The position numbers were made by a program, and so were the translations under genes. DNA of 64,000 nucleotides, taken from assembly GCF_001399975.1 (NCBI RefSeq), contig NZ_LKBD01000012.1, forward strand, positions 35,131 through 99,130, read 5' to 3'. Positions 1 to 7,808 of this stretch are shown here, piece by piece. Below the pieces are notes generated by a model. That model made no database searches. It worked only from the letters and a program-made list of their open reading frames with translations, and was not told the origin of the DNA. Source of the stretch: Pseudoalteromonas sp. P1-9. GTDB taxonomy: Bacteria > Pseudomonadota > Gammaproteobacteria > Enterobacterales > Alteromonadaceae. Position 1 is the first letter of the stretch; each line of letters begins with the position of its first letter.

Positions 1-10
1 GGAGCTTAAA

Positions 11-127
11 ATGTTGGACTTACTTGATTTATTTAGCCTGTTTTTATTACCAGTTGTTAGTTTATTAGTGACAGTGGGTGTGTGGCACGGATTTATTGGG
101 CAGCGTGGCCAAACTATTTTTAAATAA
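11..127 (+). CDS. possible small membrane protein (or C-terminal end of a gene cut by the window edge)
   Basis: An ATG at 11 follows GGAG with a six-base spacer and opens a 38-codon frame ending in TAA at 127. The product is strongly hydrophobic (residues 3-25, Leu/Val/Phe-rich) with a short polar tail ending GQRGQTIFK, as in a single-pass membrane peptide. The frame is also open to the left edge, so this may be the tail of a longer protein. I do not recognise the family. Confidence 0.4.
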   Translation: MLDLLDLFSLFLLPVVSLLVTVGVWHGFIGQRGQTIFK

Positions 128-475
128 TTCACCAGCAGCTTTATTTCATATTTAAGCTTGTAATCTTTTTTTAATCCTTAATCTGCGAATTTCTCCCCTT
201 TTGGGGCAGCTGTAATACGTTTGGAATTACACCTGACGTTTTAGCCATTACATATGCCTTCTCTATATAAGCTTGTTTGCAATTAATCCCGTTGTTGATG
301 CATTCAATAGCGTTATCAATAGTGCGTTATTTACTTAGTTGCGGTCGTAATTTTTAATTGACTGTTATCTTAAAACAGTGCCTTGTGTTCTTTTTAATTT
401 GATGTCTACTTAGCGCTAGCTTTAAAATAACGCGTTTAAATCTTCGTAAAATGCTAGCTAAATAAAATTTAATTA
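128..475. other. noncoding stretch upstream of pspA
   Basis: This AT-rich stretch has no convincing coding frame. It holds a tiny CCCC-TTTT-GGGG hairpin at 195-206 that lacks a T-run. I see no other assignable element before the inverted repeat at 477. Confidence 0.5.
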
Positions 476-476
476 T

Positions 477-512
477 TAGTTAAATTAACCAATGTTGTGG
501 TTAATTTAACTA
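477..512. promoter_or_regulatory. perfect 14-bp inverted repeat upstream of pspA (candidate activator site)
   Basis: TAGTTAAATTAACC (477-490) is exactly complementary to GGTTAATTTAACTA (499-512), separated by an eight-base loop. It is A/T-rich and has no T-run, so it does not look like a terminator. Its centre lies about 110 bp upstream of the start point expected from the candidate sigma-54 promoter, where an enhancer-binding protein such as PspF would bind. That role is inferred from position only. Confidence 0.5.
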
Positions 513-575
513 CTTTAAAATTTCCTACAAACTTTGATTGTCTATAAGTATCTGTATTTGTTGGTTTTATGTGTT

Positions 576-592
576 TTGGCACAATGATTGGA
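576..592 (+). promoter_or_regulatory. candidate sigma-54 promoter of pspA
   Basis: TTGGCAC at 576-582, then AATGA, then TTGGA at 588-592. This matches the -24/-12 consensus (TGGCAC-N5-TTGCA) with correct spacing and one deviation, G for C in the -12 element. psp operons are classically sigma-54/PspF dependent. The site lies about 50 bp upstream of the pspA ATG chosen here and inside the longer open frame, which argues for the shorter start. Confidence 0.6.
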
Positions 593-643
593 ATAACAGA
601 ATGCACAAGAGAAAAAATAGACGAATATCAACAGGAGAGAGTT

Positions 644-1312
644 ATGGGCATTTTTACTCGATTAACCGACATTATTCAAGCGAACGTATCAGCAGCCTTA
701 GACCGTGCTGAAGATCCAGAAAAACTAGTGCGTTTAATGGTACAAGAAATGGAAGAAGCGCTAGTAGAGTTACGCACTACATCGGCAAGCTTGATAGCTG
801 AAAAGAAAACACTGCAGCGCAAGTTAACCAAACAGCAATCATCAGCAGACTATTGGCATGCTCAAGCTGAAAAAGCATTGCAAAAAGAGCGTGAAGATCT
901 TGCGAAAGCAGCACTTGCTGAAAAGCAAAAAGCAAATAAAGAAATCGATGCGATTCAACCAGAAATTGATCGGATTGATGAAGTGCTAAGTAAAGTTGCA
1001 CAAGATAGTAATTCATTGCATCAAAAACTAACGCAAGCAAAGGGTAAACTAAAAGAGTACCAAATTCGTTCGCAGTCAGCAGAAGTTAGAGTGAAAGCTA
1101 AATCACAGCTTCATAGTGAGCAAATTGACCGGGCGCTAGAGCGTTTTAACGAAATCGAATACAAAGTGGACCGCATTGAAGCACAAATTGAGTCTTACGA
1201 AGTAACTCAGAGTTCGAGCCTTAAAACGCAGTTTGACGAGTTAGAAAAAGACGACGCACTAGATGAAGAGCTAGCGGCATTGAAAGCACAAGTTGCTAAA
1301 AAAGCAGCGTAG
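644..1312 (+). CDS. pspA: phage shock protein A (PspA/IM30 family)
   Basis: PspA is a peripheral inner-membrane protein of the ESCRT-III/IM30 superfamily that supports membrane integrity and, in enterobacteria, inhibits PspF. The start ATG at 644 gives the family's amphipathic N-terminus MGIFTRLTDIIQAN and follows an AGGAGAG ribosome site. An in-frame ATG at 569 would add 25 atypical residues and overlap the promoter. The 222 residues are typical in length and almost wholly helical coiled coil, with the conserved early segment DPEKLVRLMVQEME and a Gln/Glu/Lys-rich middle. The gene lies 8 bp upstream of pspC. No pspF, pspB or pspD is seen in the window. Confidence 0.95.
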   Translation: MGIFTRLTDIIQANVSAALDRAEDPEKLVRLMVQEMEEALVELRTTSASLIAEKKTLQRKLTKQQSSADYWHAQAEKALQKEREDLAKAALAEKQKANKEIDAIQPEIDRIDEVLSKVAQDSNSLHQKLTQAKGKLKEYQIRSQSAEVRVKAKSQLHSEQIDRALERFNEIEYKVDRIEAQIESYEVTQSSSLKTQFDELEKDDALDEELAALKAQVAKKAA

Positions 1313-1320
1313 GAGGGGTT

Positions 1321-1527
1321 ATGAAATCTCATATACATAACGGCAGTTTCTATAAAGACAGACTAAACAAAAAAGTGTCGGGTTTGTGCGCAGGTCTTGC
1401 TCTTGGTAATAGTTTACCAATCTGGAGCGTAAGATTAGCCGCAGTGGCAGCGTTGCTGACATTTCCTGTTGCAACTTTGCTCGCTTATTTTGTTGCAGCA
1501 ACAGTACTGCCAGCACGCTATTATTAA
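1321..1527 (+). CDS. pspC: PspC domain protein
   Basis: This is a 68-residue protein with the PspC core: a basic N-terminal segment, KKVSGLCAGLA, then WSVRLAAV and a hydrophobic membrane segment (about residues 36-62). PspC proteins are inner-membrane partners or sensors for PspA. The gene begins 8 bp after the pspA stop, and the AGGAGGGG ribosome site sits in the gap, so the two are almost certainly co-transcribed. It is shorter than enterobacterial PspC (about 119 residues) and lacks the long C-terminal part. A hairpin follows at 1536. Confidence 0.85.
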   Translation: MKSHIHNGSFYKDRLNKKVSGLCAGLALGNSLPIWSVRLAAVAALLTFPVATLLAYFVAATVLPARYY

Positions 1528-1535
1528 TTTTTTAC

Positions 1536-1566
1536 TTAGGGGAGCTGGACCTAACCGCTCCCCTAA
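1536..1566 (+). terminator. hairpin closing the pspAC unit
   Basis: TTAGGGGAGC (1536-1545) pairs perfectly with GCTCCCCTAA (1557-1566) around an 11-base loop, nine bases after the pspC stop. Only a short A/T stretch follows rather than a clean T-run, so termination efficiency is uncertain. Confidence 0.6.
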
Positions 1567-1647
1567 AATTTACAATAATTAATAATTTTCAGGTACTTTT
1601 TGCATCTTCCTCTGTAGTATACTGAATCAAAGCATGGAGGGATTTTG

Positions 1648-2109
1648 ATGTTTAAGCGCTATCTATTAATTATTATTTCAGTTTTTTCTTTTTCACTTGC
1701 AGCCAATCAAATTACAGTATCTGACTTTACTGTTCGCGAGTTTATTCCCGGAGCGCCATCAAGCGTTGGGTATTTTCAGCTTGCTAATCACACGAACCAA
1801 GAACAAGTGCTTACTTCAGTTAGCATTGAAAAATTAGGGCGTGTTGAGATCCATAATCATGTGCAGAAAAATGGCATGATGAGTATGGTTAAACTAGAAA
1901 AATTGGCCATCGATGCACATTCAACAGCGATGTTTCAATCAGGTGGTTTGCACCTTATGCTGTTTTCACCTAAATCTAAATTAATTAAAGGTGAATCGCT
2001 AAGTGCTACATTTAATTTTGCATCTGGTTTAACGGTAAACGGTAAAGCGACGGTTGTTGGCATTAATGAAAGCGTTGAGAATGCGCATCAGCATCACCAC
2101 CATCACTAG
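1648..2109 (+). CDS. periplasmic copper chaperone, PCu(A)C family, with a His-rich tail
   Basis: PCu(A)C (DUF461) proteins bind Cu(I) in the periplasm and deliver it to the CuA site of cytochrome c oxidase. The 153-residue product has a signal peptide (hydrophobic residues 6-18) and a small beta-sandwich with the His/Met ligand pattern HNHVQKNGMMSM and, later, GGLHLMLF. It ends in HQHHHHH, probably an extra metal-binding tail. ATG 1648 follows GGAGG with a good spacer and is preferred over the adjacent TTG at 1645. The DUF2333 gene follows after 8 bp. Confidence 0.87.
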   Translation: MFKRYLLIIISVFSFSLAANQITVSDFTVREFIPGAPSSVGYFQLANHTNQEQVLTSVSIEKLGRVEIHNHVQKNGMMSMVKLEKLAIDAHSTAMFQSGGLHLMLFSPKSKLIKGESLSATFNFASGLTVNGKATVVGINESVENAHQHHHHH

Positions 2110-2117
2110 GAGGGGAT

Positions 2118-3101
2118 ATGCAACATAAAGGTAAAATTGCAGCTGCGGTTGCATTTATTTTCTTATTTTTTTATCTAATCGCGGTTTATTGGAGTATTGA
2201 ACCCGATATATTTAACGTTCAAGAGCGTGCTGAAAATGCGGCTAAACAAGAACAGCAGCAAGTGGTTACTGGTTATGTTACTACAACTGCAGTAATTGAA
2301 GTGGCCAGCACATTGTTAAATAAGCCAGGTGGCTATTTAACTAACGATGTAATGCCACCGTCAGTAATGATGGATAACATGCCGTCATGGGAATTTGGCG
2401 TGTTGGAAATGACCCGTGATATCACGTTGGCAATGCGTAAAGATTTTAGTCGCTCTCAGTCTCAATCAACGGAACACCCTGAGCTTAAAGCTGCGCAGCC
2501 GCAGTTTAATATCAATTCAACCGCATGGATTTTACCAAGTGCGGAAGATGAGTATCAAAAGGGCATAGATGCATTAATTCGTTACCGTAAAGATATCGCC
2601 AATCCGGTAGATTCTAGCGCGCAATTTTATGCACGAGCTGACAATTTACGTGCATACCTGAAAGAGGTTGAAAAGCGTTTAGGTAGTTTAAGCATGCGTC
2701 TAAGCAGCAGCGTAGGGCAAGATAAAATTAACACTGATCTTGCCGGTGATACAGCTGCGCGTCGCGCAAGTTATGCGCCTTCACACCAATTGGTTAAAAC
2801 GCCTTGGTTAGAAATCGATAATGTATTATATGAAGCGCGCGGTGCGAGTTGGGCGCTGTTACATTTTTTTGCGGCCATTGAAACCGACTTTGCCGATGTG
2901 TTAGAAAAGAAAAATGCACGTGTTAGCGTTAAGCAAATTATGCGCGAATTGGAAGCAACACAAGAAACTGTTTGGAGCCCAATGGTGTTAAACGGCAGTG
3001 GCTTTGGCTTTGTCGCAAATCACTCATTGGTAATGGCAAATTATTTATCGCGCGCGAATGCGGCGATTATTGAATTATCAGAATTACTCTCTCAGGGATA
3101 A
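2118..3101 (+). CDS. DUF2333 family membrane-anchored protein
   Basis: This 327-residue protein has one N-terminal membrane anchor (about residues 8-28) followed by a soluble, largely helical periplasmic region. The pattern (YVTTTAVIEVASTLLNKPGGYLTND early, long helices in the middle, a C-terminal NHSLVMANYLSRANAAI segment) is what I recognise as DUF2333, which is widespread in gammaproteobacteria and has no established function. It has a strong AGGAGGGG ribosome site that begins in the stop codon of the copper chaperone. The barrel gene follows 4 bp after its stop, so the three genes probably form one operon. Confidence 0.8.
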   Translation: MQHKGKIAAAVAFIFLFFYLIAVYWSIEPDIFNVQERAENAAKQEQQQVVTGYVTTTAVIEVASTLLNKPGGYLTNDVMPPSVMMDNMPSWEFGVLEMTRDITLAMRKDFSRSQSQSTEHPELKAAQPQFNINSTAWILPSAEDEYQKGIDALIRYRKDIANPVDSSAQFYARADNLRAYLKEVEKRLGSLSMRLSSSVGQDKINTDLAGDTAARRASYAPSHQLVKTPWLEIDNVLYEARGASWALLHFFAAIETDFADVLEKKNARVSVKQIMRELEATQETVWSPMVLNGSGFGFVANHSLVMANYLSRANAAIIELSELLSQG

Positions 3102-3105
3102 CTTA

Positions 3106-3870
3106 ATGAAAAAAATGATGTTTGGTGCAGCACTAATTGCTGCCGCAATGGTACCACAGGCGAAAGCAGACACTTTGTTAGGCCTGTATGTTGGTGGTGA
3201 TTATTGGGCTGCACAAACCGATGGTGCGTTAGGTACGTCGAGCGATATGCAAAGCTTCAATTTTGAAGATAAAGAATACGGGAGTTATTATGCAGCGCTT
3301 GAGCACCCAATCCCGCTAGTACCAAATGTAAAATTAAAATATACCCAATTAGAATTAGCAGCCGATGCAAATTTAAATACCTCGTTTGGCTTTGGTGATA
3401 AAGTATTTAAAGTTAACTCAACAGTTACAGGCGATAGTGATTTAAGCCATGTTGATTACGTACTTTACTACGAAATTTTCGACAACGACTTGGTGTCGAT
3501 TGATTTAGGTTTATCTGCTAAACAGTTTGATGGCTATGTAGCGGTTAAAGGCGACCAGCAAGGTTCAAACTTTGGTGAAGAGTCGGTTGATTTTAACGGT
3601 TTTATTCCTATGGCTTATGGTGCTGTGCAGTTTGGTTTACCGTTTACGGGATTAAGCGCATTTGCTGAAGGCCAGCTGTTAGCAATTGGTGATAGCAAAA
3701 TTCAAGATTATCAAGTAGGTGTTGCGTGGGAGTTTATCGATAATATGGCGGTGGATGTTGCTATTAAAGCAGGTTACCGTGCAATGTTACTTGAACTAGA
3801 TGACGTTGATGATATTTACACAGATATCGACGTTGATGGGGTATTTGCGGGCTTGCAAATCCACTTCTAA
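3106..3870 (+). CDS. outer-membrane beta-barrel protein, TIGR04219 family
   Basis: The product is 254 residues with a cleavable signal peptide (MKKMMFGAALIAAAMVPQAKA, then DTLLG). The mature part alternates short amphipathic strands and ends in aromatic Phe (GLQIHF), typical of BamA-inserted barrels. I place it in the TIGR04219 family (putative OM barrels, function unknown). ATG 3106 is chosen because it starts exactly at the signal peptide and lies 4 bp after the DUF2333 stop. The upstream ATG at 3058 would lie within that gene. No obvious terminator follows before the convergent gene. Confidence 0.8.
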   Translation: MKKMMFGAALIAAAMVPQAKADTLLGLYVGGDYWAAQTDGALGTSSDMQSFNFEDKEYGSYYAALEHPIPLVPNVKLKYTQLELAADANLNTSFGFGDKVFKVNSTVTGDSDLSHVDYVLYYEIFDNDLVSIDLGLSAKQFDGYVAVKGDQQGSNFGEESVDFNGFIPMAYGAVQFGLPFTGLSAFAEGQLLAIGDSKIQDYQVGVAWEFIDNMAVDVAIKAGYRAMLLELDDVDDIYTDIDVDGVFAGLQIHF

Positions 3871-3948
3871 TAGAATACCCGTATCTGAATTTGGTGTACG
3901 CTAGTAAACAGCTAGGTTTACCAAGTCAATACTATAGTTTTGCCAGCA

Positions 3949-4830
3949 TTAACTGTTGGCAAAACTCACATCAAAGCTCTTATCTAATGCTTTTTTCAGG
4001 CACTCTAAATATTGATTACTGAGTTTATTGCTGGTTAATCGCGCTAGCGAAAACCCTGTTTGGGTAAATTTATAGTAAGTTAAAATGCAGCCTTGACGCT
4101 TAGCTGTTAGGGTTAAGGTACCGTTGGCAAAGCTTAATGTTTGGCTTTCGCCACGTTCAAATGCTTTAGATTCAATCTCTTGCTGATAAATTAACTCAAC
4201 GTCGATAAGTGTTAAAATATCGGGATAGTTGAGTCCGGCGCTACTTAAGTTCACGTAGTTTTTTTTATGCGGATTTAAAAAGTTAAGCAAACTGGGTGCA
4301 AGGTAGCTTCCCGTAATTATTTGGTGAAACCCATCGCTTGCCGATTTACCCGCACACCCTGTTGCCAATTGTAATACGTCAGCTTCTTTTGGTGTAATGT
4401 GTTTAAGCGTGATCAAACTCTTATACGAAAATGATCCCGGATTAATCACTTCACCAGCAAGTACTTTCGCCCATAGCTTTTGAATATTGCTATTGCTGGT
4501 ATCTTCGGCCAGTTCTAAAAAGCGCTCAATCCAATCAGGGTCCGGCTCACCTTGTGAGGTTACAGGCGGGCAGTAATGTTGCGCTAATCCAAGAATCGAT
4601 TCAATATTTGTTTGTTTTCGAACGAGTGCAAGCTTACGGCGTTTTTGTGCGCGTTGCAGTGTGCTTTCGGTGCTATTGTAATTTGGTAGTGGATTAAGGG
4701 TCTTAGAAACACTGTCTTGCTCAAGGCGTTTTGATGCTTGCTCTGTGTTTACTTTATTGTGTTCTACACCCACTTTGCTTTTAATTATCTTTGCAAGGTG
4801 TTGTTGTGCCGTAATCGGTTTAATTGGCAT
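3949..4830 (-). CDS. TIGR03899 family protein (DUF2806-like core)
   Basis: This is a soluble 293-residue protein with a basic N-terminal third (QRAQKRRKLALVRKQ) and a central helical motif, LWAKVLAGEV-INPGSFS followed by SLITLKHITPKEA. That motif is the hallmark of the TIGR03899/DUF2806 group in Vibrio, Shewanella and Pseudoalteromonas. Its function is unknown. It has no signal peptide or membrane segment. The start overlaps the end of the upstream SRPBCC gene by 11 bases, implying translational coupling. Confidence 0.7.
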   Translation of the reverse strand: MPIKPITAQQHLAKIIKSKVGVEHNKVNTEQASKRLEQDSVSKTLNPLPNYNSTESTLQRAQKRRKLALVRKQTNIESILGLAQHYCPPVTSQGEPDPDWIERFLELAEDTSNSNIQKLWAKVLAGEVINPGSFSYKSLITLKHITPKEADVLQLATGCAGKSASDGFHQIITGSYLAPSLLNFLNPHKKNYVNLSSAGLNYPDILTLIDVELIYQQEIESKAFERGESQTLSFANGTLTLTAKRQGCILTYYKFTQTGFSLARLTSNKLSNQYLECLKKALDKSFDVSFANS

Positions 4831-5353
4831 CTTGTTGTTCCATCTTTTGACTTTTGCAAAGCGAGTTTAAATTTCGTAACCCTAAATCAATCGCGTCCTG
4901 CACTTTATATTTGTGGTATTGAGTTAATAAACTACCCACTAGCGGGGTATTAATGCCACCTTCAATTGCCCAAGTTATTTGTAATTTATTGGCAAATGGC
5001 TTGGCAACAAAGTGACCAATATTAGTATGGTGGTCAATAATACTGGTGTAAGAAATGCTGTTATTACTAATTGCTGTTACCGTCATTTCACCAATGCGCT
5101 CGCCGCTTTGCCACTTTAAATAGGCGCCAATCTTATTGCTGTTAGCAAGCTCTAACTCTTGCCATGTTTTTTCGTACGTTGCCCACGGTGTCCACAAGTG
5201 CCAATTAGCTAAATCCAACACCCAGCTATGAAATTGCGGTTGCTGACAATGGCTCGTTATGGTTTTTTCAATGGTATAGCGATTTGGCAATAAAGCGCTG
5301 GTTATTGCAATTACCAAAACTATGCTAAATAAGGTGCGAATTAAGTACCGCAT
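4820..5353 (-). CDS. SRPBCC (START-like) family protein
   Basis: The product is 177 residues with an N-terminal hydrophobic helix (about residues 5-22) that could anchor it or act as a signal. A helix-grip domain follows, with the usual early pattern of Trp and Pro residues (WVLDLANWHLWTPWATYEK), and then beta strands and a long C-terminal helix. SRPBCC domains bind hydrophobic ligands, and the ligand here cannot be predicted. GGAG lies five bases before the ATG. It is the first gene of a two-gene minus-strand operon. Confidence 0.7.
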   Translation of the reverse strand: MRYLIRTLFSIVLVIAITSALLPNRYTIEKTITSHCQQPQFHSWVLDLANWHLWTPWATYEKTWQELELANSNKIGAYLKWQSGERIGEMTVTAISNNSISYTSIIDHHTNIGHFVAKPFANKLQITWAIEGGINTPLVGSLLTQYHKYKVQDAIDLGLRNLNSLCKSQKMEQQDAN

Positions 5354-5559
5354 TTGGCTCCGTATTTTCAGAAAACACTATAGTTATCATAGTATTTTTA
5401 AACATTCTAATTAATAGTCTATACTAGGTAAGTGGCTGATGCTAACGTTGCTTTAGTAATGAGAACAACTGGCTAGTGGATAGCAAGTTTAACCAATAAG
5501 AAAAAATATATAGTGACCAGAGAAAGAGTTCAAAGGTCTTGTGACGACGTAGAGGTTTC

Positions 5560-7746
5560 ATGACACAACCTGCCGAAGAACAGTTTTTATTCTTGAATGA
5601 AGGTGATAACGAAACCCCCGAGCAGTACTCTGGTTTTTGGGATGTTTTGATAGTAGATGACGAGCCAGAAGTGCACTCCGTTACACAGCTGGCACTGTCT
5701 GGTTTATCGTTTTGGAATAAACAACTCAGGTTTCATCACGCTTACAGTGGTGAAGAAGCTGTTAAAAAGCTAACTGAAATCCCCAATATTTCAGTGGTTT
5801 TGCTCGACGTGGTAATGGAAACCGACGACGCCGGATTAGTAACGGTTAAACGTATTCGCGAAGAGTTAAATAATTCACAATTAAGAATTATATTACGTAC
5901 AGGTCAACCGGGTTACGCACCGGAAGAAAATATCATTCGCGAATATGATATTAATGACTACAAAACAAAAACCGAACTAACACGCGCTAAGTTAGTAACG
6001 TCATTAGTGTCAGCGCTCCGCTCCTATCAGCAGCTGTGTGAATTATCTGAACACAATACAGGTTTAGAGAGAGTGCTTGATGCCGCAAAGTCGATAAATG
6101 GTTTAGAAGATTTAAGTGCTTTTGCGTCACAAGTTATTGAGCAAATAGCTAAGTTATTGGATGGCACGGGTGACGGTGTGATAGTGAGTGCTGAGGGCGG
6201 TCGCTCAGCTGTGCTTGGTGGCAGTGCTGAATACAAAGGAGCTGTTTGGCAAGGTATAGAACAAATAGATAACAGCCGAGCGCTCGGTGTATTGCAACAA
6301 ACATTGGCACGTAAAACTCACCAAATTGACGAGCACGACAGCTGCTTTTTTGTCGAGGATGACAAATCGCAGTTTGCAATTTATCTTGAAACCAAAGAAA
6401 TGGTGCATGAGCAGCAGATTAAACTTATTGAAATCTTTTTGCAGAATGTATCATCCGCATTTAAAAACGTCAGAATGCTCAGTGAGCTGCGCGACGCAGC
6501 TTATAAAGATAAGCTCACCAAACTACCAAATCGTAACGACTTTATAAATCAAATTGGCCGTTTTTACTCAGGTAGTAATAACGATTTCTCTCTTTACTTT
6601 ATTGATATAGCTGACTTTTCATCAATTAATAATGGTTTAGGGCAAGATGTCGGCGATTTACTCTTACAAGCGGTAGCAACGCGAATTCAAGAAGATGTAA
6701 TTGGCATTCGTTATTTTGCGCGCATTGGTGCGGATGTGTTTGCAGCATTAGTTGAGTCCGACAAAGTGACACCTGAGTCACTCAATCATATATTGTCTTT
6801 GCCTTTTCATGCCGGTGAACATTTATTACCGGTTAACTTTCACTTAGGCGTCTGCGAGCAGCAGTACTTCTATAAAGATGGAAAAGAAACACTCAAGTCT
6901 TGTTATATCGCCCTTAATTTAGGTAAAAAACACTTAAGATTTAACTACGAATATTATCTGCCAGAAATGGAAGAGAAAATGGCGTGGCAGCTTGGGGTGT
7001 TAAAAGAACTGCGTCATGATTTTAGCGAACATAAATTGGCTGTGTGGTATCAACCGCAAATTTGTTTAGCAACACGTGAAGTAATTGGCTGCGAAGCATT
7101 ATTAAGATGGCCAAACGAGCAGGGCAGTTTTATTTCTCCGGCGATTTTTGTGCCCTTAGCGGAGCAATCAGGGTTAATTTTACCAATTGGTCAATGGGTG
7201 TTAGAGCAAGCTTGTATAACGCAAAAGCAGCTATTAGAACTTGGTTTTGATATGCGTATTGCAGTGAATGTTTCGGTGCCGCAGTTTCGTGATCCTCAGT
7301 TTGTGAGCAAAGTAAAAAACACATTAGCAGATCACCAAATAAACCCTCAGAAAATTGAGTTAGAAGTAACCGAAAGCATTGTGATGGATGAACCTGAAAT
7401 TGTGATTGAAGCACTAACAGAGCTAAAAGAGCATGGTTTAGAAATTGCGATTGATGATTTTGGCACAGGCTTTTCATCATTGTCATACCTTAAAAAGCTG
7501 CCGCTTAACCGCATTAAAATAGACAGAGCTTTTGTAAAAGACATTCCTGAAGACAGTGGGGCTATTGCTGAGTTAATTGTATCATTGGGTAAAAAGCTTG
7601 GTTTAAACACCATTGCTGAAGGGATTGAGAATGAAGAACAGGCGAGTTGTTTGCGCCTAATGGGCTGTGAAGAGGCGCAGGGCTTTATGTTTGCAAAGCC
7701 AATGCCATATGAAGAACTCAAACAATTTTTGCTGGCTAAAAAATAA
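5560..7746 (+). CDS. response regulator with DUF3369, degenerate GGDEF and EAL domains
   Basis: This 728-residue c-di-GMP protein has a receiver domain at about 27-150 (acidic pair D33/D34, phospho-acceptor D83 in LLDVVME, T114, Lys in DYKTKTEL). A DUF3369 sensor region (about 160-300), GGDEF (about 315-460) and EAL (about 470-725) follow. The GGDEF signature is GADVF, so cyclase activity is unlikely. The EAL side keeps CEALLRW, NVSVPQFRD, ELEVTESIV, IDDFGTGFSS and AEGIENE, so a phosphodiesterase is expected. No histidine kinase gene is adjacent. AGAGG precedes the ATG. Confidence 0.9.
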   Translation: MTQPAEEQFLFLNEGDNETPEQYSGFWDVLIVDDEPEVHSVTQLALSGLSFWNKQLRFHHAYSGEEAVKKLTEIPNISVVLLDVVMETDDAGLVTVKRIREELNNSQLRIILRTGQPGYAPEENIIREYDINDYKTKTELTRAKLVTSLVSALRSYQQLCELSEHNTGLERVLDAAKSINGLEDLSAFASQVIEQIAKLLDGTGDGVIVSAEGGRSAVLGGSAEYKGAVWQGIEQIDNSRALGVLQQTLARKTHQIDEHDSCFFVEDDKSQFAIYLETKEMVHEQQIKLIEIFLQNVSSAFKNVRMLSELRDAAYKDKLTKLPNRNDFINQIGRFYSGSNNDFSLYFIDIADFSSINNGLGQDVGDLLLQAVATRIQEDVIGIRYFARIGADVFAALVESDKVTPESLNHILSLPFHAGEHLLPVNFHLGVCEQQYFYKDGKETLKSCYIALNLGKKHLRFNYEYYLPEMEEKMAWQLGVLKELRHDFSEHKLAVWYQPQICLATREVIGCEALLRWPNEQGSFISPAIFVPLAEQSGLILPIGQWVLEQACITQKQLLELGFDMRIAVNVSVPQFRDPQFVSKVKNTLADHQINPQKIELEVTESIVMDEPEIVIEALTELKEHGLEIAIDDFGTGFSSLSYLKKLPLNRIKIDRAFVKDIPEDSGAIAELIVSLGKKLGLNTIAEGIENEEQASCLRLMGCEEAQGFMFAKPMPYEELKQFLLAKK

Positions 7747-7808
7747 ACACTAGAGGCTAGCGGTAAACTCAGCTATAATTTGCGGCCATTTTATTCTAGG
7801 GGCATTTT

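Noticed and set aside
195..206. CCCC-TTTT-GGGG hairpin as a terminator
   Set aside because: The stem is only four pairs and no T-run follows.
569..643. 25-residue N-terminal extension of pspA
   Set aside because: The extension overlaps the candidate sigma-54 promoter, is not PspA-like, and the internal ATG has a better ribosome site.
2088..2109. C-terminal His run as an artificial affinity tag
   Set aside because: It lies in an ordinary genomic operon, is HQHHHHH rather than a plain six-His run, and no vector sequence is present.
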